A stretch of DNA of 64,000 nt, taken from contig PGZM01000002.1 in the NCBI GenBank assembly GCA_002841395.1, positions 380,201 to 444,200 of the forward strand. Reading direction: 5' to 3'. The notes below the pieces were generated by a model. The model saw only the letters and a list, made by a program, of their open reading frames with translations. It ran no database searches and had not been told where the DNA came from. Shown in pieces: positions 1 through 8,396 of this stretch; position 1 is the stretch's first letter; each line of letters begins with the position of its first letter. This stretch comes from Firmicutes bacterium HGW-Firmicutes-9. Lineage in GTDB: Bacteria; Bacillota; Clostridia; Christensenellales; CAG-138. A program made the position numbers and the translations under genes.

Positions 1-294
1 CTCTCCGCCGTGCAGCACGCGGTGACCCACCGCACAGATGCTGCTCATGTCCGCGATCACGCCGACCTCTTTGTCCGTCAGCACGTCAAGCACGAGCTTG
101 ATTGCGTCTTCGTGCGTTTTCATGGGGCTCTCTTTTTCGATGCATGTGCCGTTTGCGGGCTTATAGCTGAGAACCGATTTCGCGATGCCGATGCGTTCGC
201 AAATGCCCTTCGCGATGATCTCCTCTTTGTCGATGTCGATGAGCTGATACTTCAGCGAAGAACTACCTGCGTTAATAACGAGAATGTTGGTCAT
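1..294 (-). CDS. ackA: Acetate kinase, N-terminal part (cut by window edge)
   Basis: Acetate kinase converts acetyl phosphate and ADP to acetate and ATP in the cytoplasm, the energy-yielding step of acetate fermentation. The first 98 residues are visible. They begin [18 protein letters not shown], the phosphate-binding N-terminus of the ASKHA acetate kinase family, and end near GHRVLHGGE, which contains a conserved active-site arginine. The gene follows pta by 15 bases on the same strand, so the two are almost certainly co-transcribed. The missing C-terminal three quarters lie outside the window; nothing suggests a broken gene. Confidence 0.96.
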   Translation of the reverse strand, partial: MTNILVINAGSSSLKYQLIDIDKEEIIAKGICERIGIAKSVLSYKPANGTCIEKESPMKTHEDAIKLVLDVLTDKEVGVIADMSSICAVGHRVLHGGE

Positions 295-309
295 GTAATT
301 CGGTTCTCC

Positions 310-1308
310 TTACAGATTCTGTGCCTGAACGGCAGTCATTGCGACGACGGATACGATGTCCTCCACGCTGCAACCGCGCGAAAGGTCGTTGATGGGATAC
401 TTGAACCCCTGGCAGATCGGACCGATGGCTTCCGCGCCGGCAAGACGCTGCACCAGCTTGTAGCCGATGTTACCCGCCTGCAGATCTGGGAAGATCATCA
501 CGTTTGCCTTACCCGCAACGGGGCTTCCTGGGCTCTTGAGCTGACCGACCTTCGGCACGAGCGCGGCATCCGCCTGCAGCTCGCCGTCACAGTTCAGCTC
601 CGGCGCGAGTTCGTGCACAAGACGCGTGGCTTCGATGACTTTGTCGACAAGCTCGTGCTTGGCGCTGCCCTTGGTGGAGAAGGAAAGCATCGCAACCCTA
701 GGCTCCATGCCGCAGAGGCACTGCGCCGTCTGTGCAGACGAGATCGCGATTGCCGCGAGCTGTTCCGCCGTCGGGTTCGGGTTGACTGCGCAATCGCCAA
801 AGACCATCAGGCCATCGTCTCCGTAAGCCTTGTTCGGCAGCTCCATGATAAAGCAGCTGGACACAACAGAGATGCCCTTCGCCATCTTGATGATCTGAAG
901 TCCCGGACGAAGCGTGTCGCCCGTGGTGCTGATCGCGCCTGCGACCATGCCGTCCGCGCGACCCTTTTTGATCATCATCGCGGCGAAGAACTTGGTGTCC
1001 TTCATCATCTTCTCCGCGCCTTCGGGTGTCATGCCCTTTTCTTTACGCATCTCGTAATATTCCGCAACGTACGATGCGAAATCCGGATCTTTCTCGGGAT
1101 CGACAAGAGAAACGCCGTCGAGCGATACGTTGAATTTCTCGGCTGTTGCCAGAATTTCATCCGTGTTCCCGAGCAGCGTCACTTCGGCGATTCCTTCTGC
1201 TTTGATCAAAGCCACCGCTTGTACGGTGCGCTCTTCCGATCCTTCCGGTAGGAGAATGTGCTTCTTGTGCATCTTGGCTTTTATCTTGATCGTATCCATC
1301 AAGGCCAT
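310..1308 (-). CDS. pta: Phosphate acetyltransferase
   Basis: Pta interconverts acetyl-CoA plus phosphate and acetyl phosphate plus CoA, feeding AckA immediately downstream. The 332-residue protein has the length of the short, single-domain Pta of Firmicutes, without the N-terminal DRTGG extension of enterobacterial forms. The N-terminus (KKHILLPEGSEERTVQA) and the glycine- and proline-rich C-terminal segment with FPDLQAGNIGYKLVQR are family hallmarks. The ATG at 1308 has a GGAGG about 13 bases upstream, which is rather far; a second ATG three codons in is further still. Expression probably starts in the divergent promoter region around 1411-1443. Confidence 0.96.
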   Translation of the reverse strand: MALMDTIKIKAKMHKKHILLPEGSEERTVQAVALIKAEGIAEVTLLGNTDEILATAEKFNVSLDGVSLVDPEKDPDFASYVAEYYEMRKEKGMTPEGAEKMMKDTKFFAAMMIKKGRADGMVAGAISTTGDTLRPGLQIIKMAKGISVVSSCFIMELPNKAYGDDGLMVFGDCAVNPNPTAEQLAAIAISSAQTAQCLCGMEPRVAMLSFSTKGSAKHELVDKVIEATRLVHELAPELNCDGELQADAALVPKVGQLKSPGSPVAGKANVMIFPDLQAGNIGYKLVQRLAGAEAIGPICQGFKYPINDLSRGCSVEDIVSVVAMTAVQAQNL

Positions 1309-1410
1309 GTCAGTATCTGCGCCTCCATATAAAGTAATTCATGCAGATGAGAATCGAACATTTTTTGTTCAATTCTACCAAATTTCTTACATTTTTTTCT
1401 CAACCGATAG

Positions 1411-1443
1411 AGTATACCACAATCATCTCCAAAATGGTATACT
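1411..1443. promoter_or_regulatory. Inverted repeat with mirrored extended -10 boxes between pta and tmcAL
   Basis: AGTATACCA at 1411-1419 and TGGTATACT at 1435-1443 form a perfect 9-bp inverted repeat with a 15-base spacer. Read outward, each arm is TGGTATACT, an extended -10 (TGnTATACT), one facing pta and one facing tmcAL. Neither has a good -35 at the usual spacing. Predicted transcript starts near 1404 (minus) and 1450 (plus) would give leaders of about 96 and 36 bases. The symmetry could equally be an operator that controls both genes. Confidence 0.6.
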
Positions 1444-1485
1444 TGCTATACGAAAAATTCAGTATTTTAGCGGAGAAATTCGATC

Positions 1486-2688
1486 ATGCGCGTCGTGGGA
1501 ATCATCGCGGAGTACAATCCGCTGCATAACGGGCATATCTATCATCTGGAACGTGCAAGAGCGCTCTCCGGAGCGGATTACTGCGTCGTCGTGCTCTCCG
1601 GAAACTTTGTCCAGCGCGGAGAAGCCGCGTGTACGGACAAGTTTTCGCGCGCAAGCTGGGCGCTCCGTGCCGGCGCAGACCTCGTTCTGGAGCTGCCAAG
1701 CATGTATGCCATCGCGCCCGCCGAACGATTTGCCGCAGGCGGCGTTCGCACGCTCAACGCAACCGGCGTGGTGACCGACCTCGCCTTTGGCAGCGAAGCG
1801 CCGGATTTACAGACGCTGTATCAAATTTCAGACATCATCGCAACCGAGCCGCCCGCGCTGCAGGAGGCGATCAAGCGCCACCTCTCGCTCGGGAAAAGCT
1901 ATCCGCGTGCGCGATTTGACGCGCTCTCGGAATACGGTATCCCGAAAAACATGCTGGCCGCCATCGCGCAGCCGAACAATATCCTTGCGGTCGAGTACTT
2001 GCGCGCGATCCGGCAGTTTGCGCCCGGCATTGAGCCGCTGCCCATCGAACGCATCGGAACAGGGTATCACAGCGAGGAGATCATCGGCGATTTTGCCAGC
2101 GCAACGGCAATCCGAAAGGCGATTATCGAGGGCAGACACGAGATTCTCTCGACGATGCCGAACTTCGTCGGCGGCCCGCTTCTCTACGACGATCAGTTCA
2201 TCATCCCGCAGGAAGCGCTCAGCGATGTGATGCTCTACGCCATCCGCCGCATGTCTCCCGCGGAGCTGGCGCAGGTGCCGGATGTCGCGGAAGGGTTTGA
2301 AAACGTGCTCTACCGCGCCGTTCGCGAATCCCGCACGCTCACCGAAATATACGAAAAAATCAAGACCAAGCGTTATACCCTCGCGCGATGCAAACGTATC
2401 GTCGCCTGCGCACTGCTTGGCATCACGACGGAGCAGGTGCGCCGCATGGTGCAGAGCCGTGAAGGAAGCTATCTCAAGGTGCTTGGGTTCCGGCGGCAGG
2501 CGCGCGCGCTCATCAGCGAAATCGCGAAGAACAAAACGGCTCCGCTGATCTTGCGCAACAGCGATCTGGAAGACTGCCCTCATTTCGTTCGGCAAAACGT
2601 AGAGACGGACATGCTCAGCACGGATATCCTCAGTTACGTGACCACGCAGGAGATCAAACACGATCTCAGCGGCGCAGTCATTCTATAA
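1486..2688 (+). CDS. tmcAL: tRNA(Met) cytidine acetate ligase (TmcAL, YlbM family)
   Basis: TmcAL activates acetate with ATP to acetyl-adenylate and acetylates cytidine 34, the wobble base of elongator tRNA-Met. The 400-residue protein starts MRVVGIIAEYNPLHNGHIYH, with the nucleotidyltransferase HNGH motif at residues 14-17, followed by SGNFVQRGEAA and the KFSRASWALRAGADLVLELP block typical of YlbM. The ATG at 1486 has GGAG about 10 bases upstream. The gene is divergent from pta-ackA, whose product acetate is its substrate. A strong terminator follows at 2734. The length matches the family (about 400 residues). Confidence 0.93.
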   Translation: MRVVGIIAEYNPLHNGHIYHLERARALSGADYCVVVLSGNFVQRGEAACTDKFSRASWALRAGADLVLELPSMYAIAPAERFAAGGVRTLNATGVVTDLAFGSEAPDLQTLYQISDIIATEPPALQEAIKRHLSLGKSYPRARFDALSEYGIPKNMLAAIAQPNNILAVEYLRAIRQFAPGIEPLPIERIGTGYHSEEIIGDFASATAIRKAIIEGRHEILSTMPNFVGGPLLYDDQFIIPQEALSDVMLYAIRRMSPAELAQVPDVAEGFENVLYRAVRESRTLTEIYEKIKTKRYTLARCKRIVACALLGITTEQVRRMVQSREGSYLKVLGFRRQARALISEIAKNKTAPLILRNSDLEDCPHFVRQNVETDMLSTDILSYVTTQEIKHDLSGAVIL

Positions 2689-2733
2689 GAACGATTCTCA
2701 AGTATTGCATCTAATAAAATGTTACAAAATAAC

Positions 2734-2770
2734 ACAGGCGCGATGATTTGCATCTTTCGCGCCTGTTTTC
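2734..2770 (+). terminator. Rho-independent terminator of tmcAL
   Basis: ACAGGCGCGA (2734-2743) pairs with TCGCGCCTGT (2757-2766), a perfect 10-bp stem with a 13-base loop, followed by TTTTC. It lies 46 bases after the tmcAL stop. On the other strand the U-run is weaker, so it serves the patatin gene less well. Confidence 0.85.
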
Positions 2771-2820
2771 TATTCATAATATAACATGTTTCATACATTT
2801 TAACTTGTGGGCTGCTCGGC

Positions 2821-3603
2821 TTAAACTTCTTCGATCAGCCTCTTGATCGCGGGTAACGCCTCTATCGCCACACGACGGCCTTCGTCGATCGTAGCGCTTG
2901 CATGATCGGTCTGGAACCTACCGCTGACGAACTGTACCTCCGGCACGAGCATGATATCCGCCTCTTCCCTGCGGTATTTCGTAAGCTCCCATTGCATGAT
3001 CGAGATCGTATGGTTGAGCATCGAATACGCGCCGAAATCGGAAACGTCCTTGATATCCCCGTGGTAGCCGACGTCCACGCCGATGACGACATCCATGCCG
3101 TGGTCGCGCAAGGTCTTGCAGGGTACGCGCTCCAGTACGCCGCCATCGATATACGTCTTGCCGTTGATCTGCACCGGCTCAAAGAACGCGGGCATGGACA
3201 TGCTTGCGCGGATGCTCTCGTGCAGAGGGCCTTCTTCCAGCACGTCGAGCTTCCCCGTTTCAGCGTCGACAACGACACAGCAAAACGGCGTCCTTGTGTC
3301 CGCAAACGTTTTGTCGTGCGTCAACAGGCGTACGAGGTCCTGCAATCGTTCGCCCTTTAATAGTCCGCCCGTGATCGGAAGCTTCACGTCCAGATAGTCG
3401 TAGAGCTTGATGGACTTGATGAACTTCTCCAGCATGTACAGGTCGGTTCCGACACTGTAGATACCACCGATGATCGCGCCCATGCTACTGCCGGAGATCA
3501 TGTCGACTTGGATGCCCACTTCGTCAAGCACCTGCAGCACGCCGATATGCGCAAAGCCCTTTGCGCTGCCTGCGCCGAGCGCGAGACCAACTTTCTTTTT
3601 CAT
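2821..3603 (-). CDS. Patatin-like phospholipase family protein (RssA/YlbK type)
   Basis: A 260-residue serine lipase of the patatin family. The glycine-rich oxyanion loop GAGSAKG is at residues 10-16, the nucleophile elbow GSSMG at 38-42 (Ser40), and the catalytic aspartate in DGG at 153-155, so the Ser-Asp dyad is intact. There is no signal peptide, which implies a cytoplasmic or membrane-associated lipid acyl hydrolase; the natural substrate is unknown for this subgroup. In Bacillus the homologue ylbK sits in the same rsmD-coaD-ylbK-ylbM string, which the order here reproduces. The ATG at 3603 has only a weak GGGAAA ribosome binding site. Confidence 0.88.
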   Translation of the reverse strand: MKKKVGLALGAGSAKGFAHIGVLQVLDEVGIQVDMISGSSMGAIIGGIYSVGTDLYMLEKFIKSIKLYDYLDVKLPITGGLLKGERLQDLVRLLTHDKTFADTRTPFCCVVVDAETGKLDVLEEGPLHESIRASMSMPAFFEPVQINGKTYIDGGVLERVPCKTLRDHGMDVVIGVDVGYHGDIKDVSDFGAYSMLNHTISIMQWELTKYRREEADIMLVPEVQFVSGRFQTDHASATIDEGRRVAIEALPAIKRLIEEV

Positions 3604-3649
3604 ATTATCGTTTCCCGTTTTGTATTGATTCTGAATTTGAATCGTTCGA

Positions 3650-3688
3650 GAAAACGAGCCGGAAGAAAATTCCCGGCTCGTTTTTTTG
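3650..3688. terminator. Bidirectional-looking terminator after the coaD/coiled-coil genes
   Basis: ACGAGCCGG (3654-3662) pairs with CCGGCTCGT (3673-3681) with a 10-base loop. It is flanked by AAAA on one side and TTTTTTT on the other, so it can terminate from either strand. It lies just after the stop of the minus-strand coiled-coil gene. Confidence 0.82.
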
Positions 3689-3691
3689 TTG

Positions 3692-4726
3692 TTAAAAGTC
3701 TTCTTCGTCCTCGTCGTCGTCCGATTCGATGAACTCGATCAGGCGCTTACGCGGCTTCTTCTCTTTCGGCTCTTTCGCGGCCTTGGGGGCGGGTTCGATC
3801 CAATCGTCCTCGTCCTCATCTTCGTCCTCGTCGTCTTCTGCTTCCAGCAGACGGGAGAACAATCCCTTCTTCTTCGGCGGCGCTTCTGCCACGTGAGAAT
3901 CACGGCGGCGCGGCTGCTCCATCTCTTCCGGCATCGGGCGGCTCACAGGACGCGCAAACTGGCGCGTTGCGGTCGGGTCTTCTTCCACCGCGAAACGATC
4001 CGTCGCCGGACGTGCCTGACGCGGCTGACGCGCGGGCTCGCTGTAAGCGGGTTCCTGATAGCGCGGCGGCTCCGCATATACAGGCTCCTGATAGCGTGGC
4101 TGTTCCACCGTTGGCGCGGGTTGAGAGGGCATATACTGCGCTTGCGCGGCGTACTGCGGCTCAGGCGTGTGCACCGGCGCGGGCGCTGGCGTATCGTCTA
4201 CGCCGAGCTCCCTGCGATTGGTTTCGATCATCTGGTGATATTCGCCGAGATAGCGCTGCAAATCCACGAGGATTTCATCCGCATATTTGCGCGCGCCGTT
4301 ATAGATCGCGGTTGCGTTCCCCTCCGCCTCGGCGGCAATGCCGCTCGCGCGGGTGAACGCTTCTTTATATACTTCGCTCTCGCCGACGCGATGCTCAAAC
4401 TCCGCCTGCGCTTCCGAGCGGATGCTGTCCGCCTGTGCCTGCGCCTGGCTGAGGATGGTGTCCGCCTCTTGATGCGCCTGCTCGACGATCTCGACTGCGT
4501 TCTCCTTCGCGTCCGCAATGGTGTTCTCCGCTTCGGAGAGAATGCCGGTCGCTCTTCGGATATCTTCCGGAATGACGACCTTCAGGTCCTCCAGCAGATC
4601 CAGCAGACGGTCGACTTCGACCACGCGCTTGTTGCCGCCACCAAACTTCGAGCGAGGGCTCTCCTCCAGCTCCTGTTTGATGCGGTTTATAATGCTGAAA
4701 ATCTTCATGGTTTGTGCGCTGCTCAT
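3692..4726 (-). CDS. Coiled-coil protein of unknown function next to coaD
   Basis: A 344-residue protein with no recognised enzyme motif. Residues about 1-175 form a long charged helical region rich in A, E, Q and R (repeats such as AEAEGNATAIYNGARKYADEI) that resembles ATP-synthase b-subunit or DivIVA-type coiled coils. Residues about 176-290 are low-complexity, with many Pro, Gln, Glu and Tyr (recurring RYQEPVY/RYQEPAY). The C-terminus alternates lysine-rich and Asp/Glu-rich stretches. There is no membrane segment. The ATG overlaps the coaD stop in an ATGA, so translation is coupled to coaD. A comparable coiled-coil protein often sits beside coaD in Clostridia; a role in division or polar organisation is only a guess. 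Confidence 0.75.
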   Translation of the reverse strand: MSSAQTMKIFSIINRIKQELEESPRSKFGGGNKRVVEVDRLLDLLEDLKVVIPEDIRRATGILSEAENTIADAKENAVEIVEQAHQEADTILSQAQAQADSIRSEAQAEFEHRVGESEVYKEAFTRASGIAAEAEGNATAIYNGARKYADEILVDLQRYLGEYHQMIETNRRELGVDDTPAPAPVHTPEPQYAAQAQYMPSQPAPTVEQPRYQEPVYAEPPRYQEPAYSEPARQPRQARPATDRFAVEEDPTATRQFARPVSRPMPEEMEQPRRRDSHVAEAPPKKKGLFSRLLEAEDDEDEDEDEDDWIEPAPKAAKEPKEKKPRKRLIEFIESDDDEDEEDF

Positions 4727-5211
4727 GGTTCTCTTAACCTTTCTGCAATGATATTCTGAATACTATCCGGTACAAGTCCGCTGATGTTGCCGCCCATGGC
4801 GCCGATTTCCCGAATGGCGCTGGAGCTTAGAAACGAGTGCTCCGGCCGCGCCATAAAGTAAACGGTGTCCACGTCCGGCGCGAGATGAAGGTTGAGCGCG
4901 TTGATTTGAAACTCATACTCAAAGTCCATGGTCGCCCGCAGTCCGCGGATGACATAGTCTGCGCCGATCTCGTGCGCATAGTCGACCAGGAGTCCGTCAA
5001 AGTGTGTCACGACGACATTCTTCATGCCTTCCGCGTCCACCATACGCTGGATCAAATCCACACGCTCCTCGACGGAGAATACCGGGTGTTTAGCTGCGTT
5101 GTTTAATACGCTTACATACACGCGGTCAAACATCGCAATCGCCCGCTCCAGCACGTCGTGGTGTCCGATGGTAAACGGGTCAAAACTACCGGGGTACACG
5201 CATGTTCGCAT
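4723..5211 (-). CDS. coaD: Pantetheine-phosphate adenylyltransferase
   Basis: CoaD transfers AMP from ATP to 4'-phosphopantetheine, the penultimate step of coenzyme A synthesis. The 162-residue protein has the family length. It carries the nucleotidyltransferase signature CVYPGSFDPFTIGH (TxGH at residues 14-17) and the C-terminal FLSSSAIREI motif that contacts ATP. It lies 28 bases after rsmD, the usual partner in Firmicutes, and its stop overlaps the start of the coiled-coil gene. It is hexameric and cytoplasmic in characterised relatives. Confidence 0.97.
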   Translation of the reverse strand: MRTCVYPGSFDPFTIGHHDVLERAIAMFDRVYVSVLNNAAKHPVFSVEERVDLIQRMVDAEGMKNVVVTHFDGLLVDYAHEIGADYVIRGLRATMDFEYEFQINALNLHLAPDVDTVYFMARPEHSFLSSSAIREIGAMGGNISGLVPDSIQNIIAERLREP

Positions 5212-5239
5212 GTTCGCCTGGCCTTTCCCGAAACGCGTC

Positions 5240-5827
5240 TTAATCCTGCTGCGCTTCGCTGTCTGCTCGCTTAAATACCGAAATGGCGCAGCTGCCGTAA
5301 CGCCTTGTCTGCGTCAGCTTTGCCGAAGATGTCGAAAGACTCGGCGGGAGTTTCTCCGCGTGTTCAAGAATCACGCGGCCTCCGTCGCTCAGTAGTCCCA
5401 GTGAAAAAATCTGCTCTGCGGCCTTCTGCGCGGTGCCGTCTTTGTATGGCGCGTCGAGAAACACGAAGTCAAACCGTTCCCCCATACGCGCAAGATCGTT
5501 TAAACACACTGCGTAGTCTTTGCAGCTTACCTGCACAACGGAATCAAGCGAAAGCAGCTTTGCGTTCGTTCGAATCTGCTCTGCGCAGTCGCGATTGTAA
5601 TCGTTGCAAAAGACTTTTCTTGCCCCGCGGGATGCCGCCTCTAGACCAAGATTGCCGGAACCGGAAAACAGGTCGAGCACGCAGCTATCGGGAATATCGA
5701 ACTGGATCGAGCCGAATACCGCTTCTTTCACGCGGTCGAGCGTAGGGCGTGTGTCCATGCCCTTCGGCGCATCAAAACGGCGACCGCGCGCCGTACCCGC
5801 GATGATTCTCAAGCGATCCTCCAACAT
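5240..5827 (-). CDS. rsmD: 16S rRNA (guanine(966)-N(2))-methyltransferase RsmD
   Basis: RsmD uses S-adenosylmethionine to methylate guanine 966 of 16S rRNA during 30S assembly. The SAM-binding motif VLDLFSGSGNLGLEA and the catalytic motif IV (here DAPY, usually DPPY or NPPY) are present, preceded by the typical RIIAGTARGRRFDAPKG opening. I chose the ATG at 5827 because the protein then begins MLEDRLRIIAG like its relatives and has a GAGAGAAA sequence upstream; the 195-residue length fits. A longer frame to 5923 would put the start in the promoter region. It is the first gene of the rsmD-coaD string. Confidence 0.95.
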   Translation of the reverse strand: MLEDRLRIIAGTARGRRFDAPKGMDTRPTLDRVKEAVFGSIQFDIPDSCVLDLFSGSGNLGLEAASRGARKVFCNDYNRDCAEQIRTNAKLLSLDSVVQVSCKDYAVCLNDLARMGERFDFVFLDAPYKDGTAQKAAEQIFSLGLLSDGGRVILEHAEKLPPSLSTSSAKLTQTRRYGSCAISVFKRADSEAQQD

Positions 5828-5896
5828 TATGTTTCTCTCGCGGCATGCTGCATATTTGCCTGCAAACCGCAACTCTAATCCATATAAAGCTACTAT

Positions 5897-5925
5897 AGTA
5901 TAGCACCGAGGCACTACCCGCACAA
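5897..5925 (-). promoter_or_regulatory. Promoter of rsmD-coaD
   Basis: On the minus strand TTGTGC (5925-5920) and TATACT (5902-5897) are spaced by 17 bases, with TGC before the -10 giving an extended -10. The predicted start near 5890 leaves a leader of about 63 bases. Confidence 0.65.
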
Positions 5926-5989
5926 GAAAAAATCCGATTCTGCGGGATTTGTTGCATAATTATCACGATTCAGTTGCCGTCTGATCGCA

Positions 5990-7225
5990 TCAGAACGACG
6001 GGAGAATCGGCCCGATCCCCGCCTGCACAAACAGATCGTAGGGATTCACATACTTTCCTTCCGGCGTCACCACGCCTAGATGCAGATGATATGCCGCGCT
6101 GTTGCCCGTGCTGCCGACGATGCCGATCTGCTGCCCCTGCTTGACCGTGTCTCCTTCTTTGACAAACGAGGTGAGCTCAAACATGTGATAGTAATGGTAG
6201 GTATAGCCGTACGGGTCTTCGATCAGAACATAGTATCCCGGAATCGGCAGATAGCCGATATATTTGACCACGCCGTCGGTCATCGAGAGAATCGGCGTCT
6301 TGGCACGCCGCTTGATATCCGTGCCCATATGCAGGCGCGTGCGGTGCGAACGCGGATCGTACCAGCCGTTTTTGATCAGTCCGCCCGCAACGGGATGGAT
6401 GATCGTCTTGAGGTAATCATCCGAAAACGTATACTTCGTCAGTGCAGATACGCTTCCATCGTCAAGATAGACGGTGTTGAAGTAGTCCAGCGCCATGATG
6501 CCCTCGACGAGTTCATCGTGTGTGCCTGCTCCCGCAAGGTCTTCAAACGTCGGCTTTGGCCAATAGATTGTCACGCCGGAATAAGCGTTGCCTTCGCGTT
6601 CGACCGTAAACGAAGACGCGATTGCGTCCGTCAGCCGCTCGCCAAAGATATAGTAGAGCGCGGCGCATTCGCGCCAGCCGAGGCGCATCTGCGGCATGCC
6701 TTCCGCCGAAAGCGGAATTCCTGCCGCGCGCAAATCGCGGCTGATACTGCGCACGCAGTCCGCCGAGGCAAGCTGCATGGCGCTGTTTACGGCATCCGCC
6801 AGCGCGGTGAATGCGGCTACGTTCTGCGCATAGCTATCGTAGGTTGCGGGATCGAACGCAATCAGCGTTTTGTTCCACGCAGACCAGTTCGGGCGCATCT
6901 GCGTTTTCATCAATCGCGATGCCGCCTCAAACGCGTCATAGACCAGATTATTCTTCGAGGTTGCGGTAACGATGCTTGTGCGCGAGATGAACCCCGCCTC
7001 CCAGCGGAGCATCTCCGCCGCATAGGCTGCGGAATCGCCATAGATCGTGTTTGCGCCTGTGCAGGCTTCGCAGAGGATGTCGACCGCTTGCGAAGGCTCG
7101 GGGGTTGGCGTTGGTTCCGGCTGCGGCGTGGTTGCGGCAAGCGACACGCGAACAGAAGCTGTCGATGCTAGAAATAGCACCGACAGCAAAATAAGTGTTC
7201 TTTTTATATTTATTTTACAGCGCAT
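5990..7225 (-). CDS. Exported M23 (LytM-type) metallopeptidase
   Basis: A 411-residue secreted peptidoglycan hydrolase. Residues 1-31 form a signal peptide (ILLSVLFLASTASVRVSLAA), then comes a Pro/Thr/Glu linker and a central region of about 230 residues without a recognised domain. The C-terminal M23 domain is at about 290-400. Zinc ligands H299 and D303 (HMGTD) and H382 (HLHLG), plus catalytic histidines H347 and H380, are all present, so it should be an active endopeptidase. Its ATG overlaps the stop of the upstream L,D-transpeptidase gene (TAATG), so a cross-linking enzyme and a hydrolase are made together. The central region looks lineage-specific. Confidence 0.9.
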   Translation of the reverse strand: MRCKINIKRTLILLSVLFLASTASVRVSLAATTPQPEPTPTPEPSQAVDILCEACTGANTIYGDSAAYAAEMLRWEAGFISRTSIVTATSKNNLVYDAFEAASRLMKTQMRPNWSAWNKTLIAFDPATYDSYAQNVAAFTALADAVNSAMQLASADCVRSISRDLRAAGIPLSAEGMPQMRLGWRECAALYYIFGERLTDAIASSFTVEREGNAYSGVTIYWPKPTFEDLAGAGTHDELVEGIMALDYFNTVYLDDGSVSALTKYTFSDDYLKTIIHPVAGGLIKNGWYDPRSHRTRLHMGTDIKRRAKTPILSMTDGVVKYIGYLPIPGYYVLIEDPYGYTYHYYHMFELTSFVKEGDTVKQGQQIGIVGSTGNSAAYHLHLGVVTPEGKYVNPYDLFVQAGIGPILPSF

Positions 7226-8286
7226 TACCAGCCGCCACTTGGTGTATCAGCTGGAGGTGGTGTATCAGTCACTGGAGCAGGCGTATCTGTCACAGTAGGA
7301 ACCGTTGATGTATCGATCGGTGGCGGCGTGTCTTCTTCGCCATCGCCAAGATCCGGCAAGGGCGCTGCCTGATACTTATACGGTAAGACGTGCAGCACGT
7401 CCTCAATCTGCCAGTTATCCGTCCACGGAGCCGTTCCCGCAGTCAGTTTAATGCCTTCAATCGACGGCGGCAGCTTCAACTGCGCGCGAATGGTTCCGGT
7501 CACGGTATCACTCGGGTCTCCGTCGCGAATCTCGCAGGTGGTGCCGTAGCCGATGTTATACCACATCCAGCGCGCATCCGGTACCGTCAGTCGGATGCAG
7601 GCGTGGCTCGCCTTGGTGCCGAGATTGTCGTAAGACTCCTTGACCAGCGAGCGCAGGTCCTTCGCCTTATCGTACAGCACCGAGTGGAAATATGTTCTGC
7701 TGTGAATCAGGGTCAGATACTGCGCGGCCTCCAGATTGACAAACTGGTAGAAACGCTCCTTCGGAACGCCAATCTGCCAGATGCCGCTGGTGGTTTCGTG
7801 ACCATACTCTTTGTTCGGGTTACCCGTCGAGCAAAGCATATAACGAACCGGCTGCGTCAGGTCGGGTTTGCCGAGCTTGGTGCCGTCGTCAATGCGCAGA
7901 TAAACGAGCACGACCTGCCACTGCTTGTCTACGATGATATAGTAGGTTTTCGGATCAGGAAAACCGTCCTTAAGCAATTCACGCGCCTTGACGCTCATAT
8001 CATCCGTGCTGCCGACGAGTTCTTCATAGGTCATGTTGACCGTCGGGGCATAGTACGAGAATGGAATCGGCGTCGGCGTGGGTTCCGGCGTCGCGGTGGG
8101 CGCGGGCATATCGCCAAAATCTTCCGCATTCAAATCCAGCACCTCGAAGTTGACGACTTCGGGCGCAAGGCTGGGCGTCGGCTCAGCGGGCACAGCAGGC
8201 GCGCTGGTGCAGCCGAGCGCAAAAAGAGCGGCAATCACAAGGCACGCAAGAAGCAGTGTCTTCATGAGATGTCGTCCCAAGGGCAT
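7225..8286 (-). CDS. Lipoprotein L,D-transpeptidase (YkuD family)
   Basis: A predicted membrane-anchored cell-wall transpeptidase that would form 3-3 peptide cross-links or attach proteins. The lipobox FALGC puts the lipid-modified cysteine at residue 26. A Pro/Thr-rich spacer (about 40-80) precedes the YkuD domain (about 110-255). The catalytic signature is SHACIRL at about 227-233 with Cys230; the usual SHGC glycine is alanine. The C-terminal 40 residues are a Pro/Thr/Asp tail ending GGW, perhaps wall-spanning. I chose the ATG at 8286, with AGAGGT six bases upstream, over a start at 8322 that has no ribosome binding site. It is the first gene of a two-gene operon with the M23 peptidase. Confidence 0.9.
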   Translation of the reverse strand: MPLGRHLMKTLLLACLVIAALFALGCTSAPAVPAEPTPSLAPEVVNFEVLDLNAEDFGDMPAPTATPEPTPTPIPFSYYAPTVNMTYEELVGSTDDMSVKARELLKDGFPDPKTYYIIVDKQWQVVLVYLRIDDGTKLGKPDLTQPVRYMLCSTGNPNKEYGHETTSGIWQIGVPKERFYQFVNLEAAQYLTLIHSRTYFHSVLYDKAKDLRSLVKESYDNLGTKASHACIRLTVPDARWMWYNIGYGTTCEIRDGDPSDTVTGTIRAQLKLPPSIEGIKLTAGTAPWTDNWQIEDVLHVLPYKYQAAPLPDLGDGEEDTPPPIDTSTVPTVTDTPAPVTDTPPPADTPSGGW

Positions 8287-8396
8287 AATCGGTACCTCTT
8301 TACCAAAATATTGTTCGAGCAATGCGCTTTTCTACGGCGCTATGCGTAAAAGCATTCCGGGAATTCCCCAGTCTGCTATTGTTTCGAATCGCGAGT

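Noticed and set aside
10-1251. Long open frame on the plus strand opposite ackA/pta (413 codons)
   Set aside because: It is the antisense of recognised genes, has no family resemblance and no ribosome binding site; similar long antisense frames occur opposite many G+C-rich genes here.
3628-3644. Short GATTC/GAATC inverted repeat before the patatin gene as an operator
   Set aside because: Five-base arms with a seven-base spacer in A+T-rich DNA are expected by chance.
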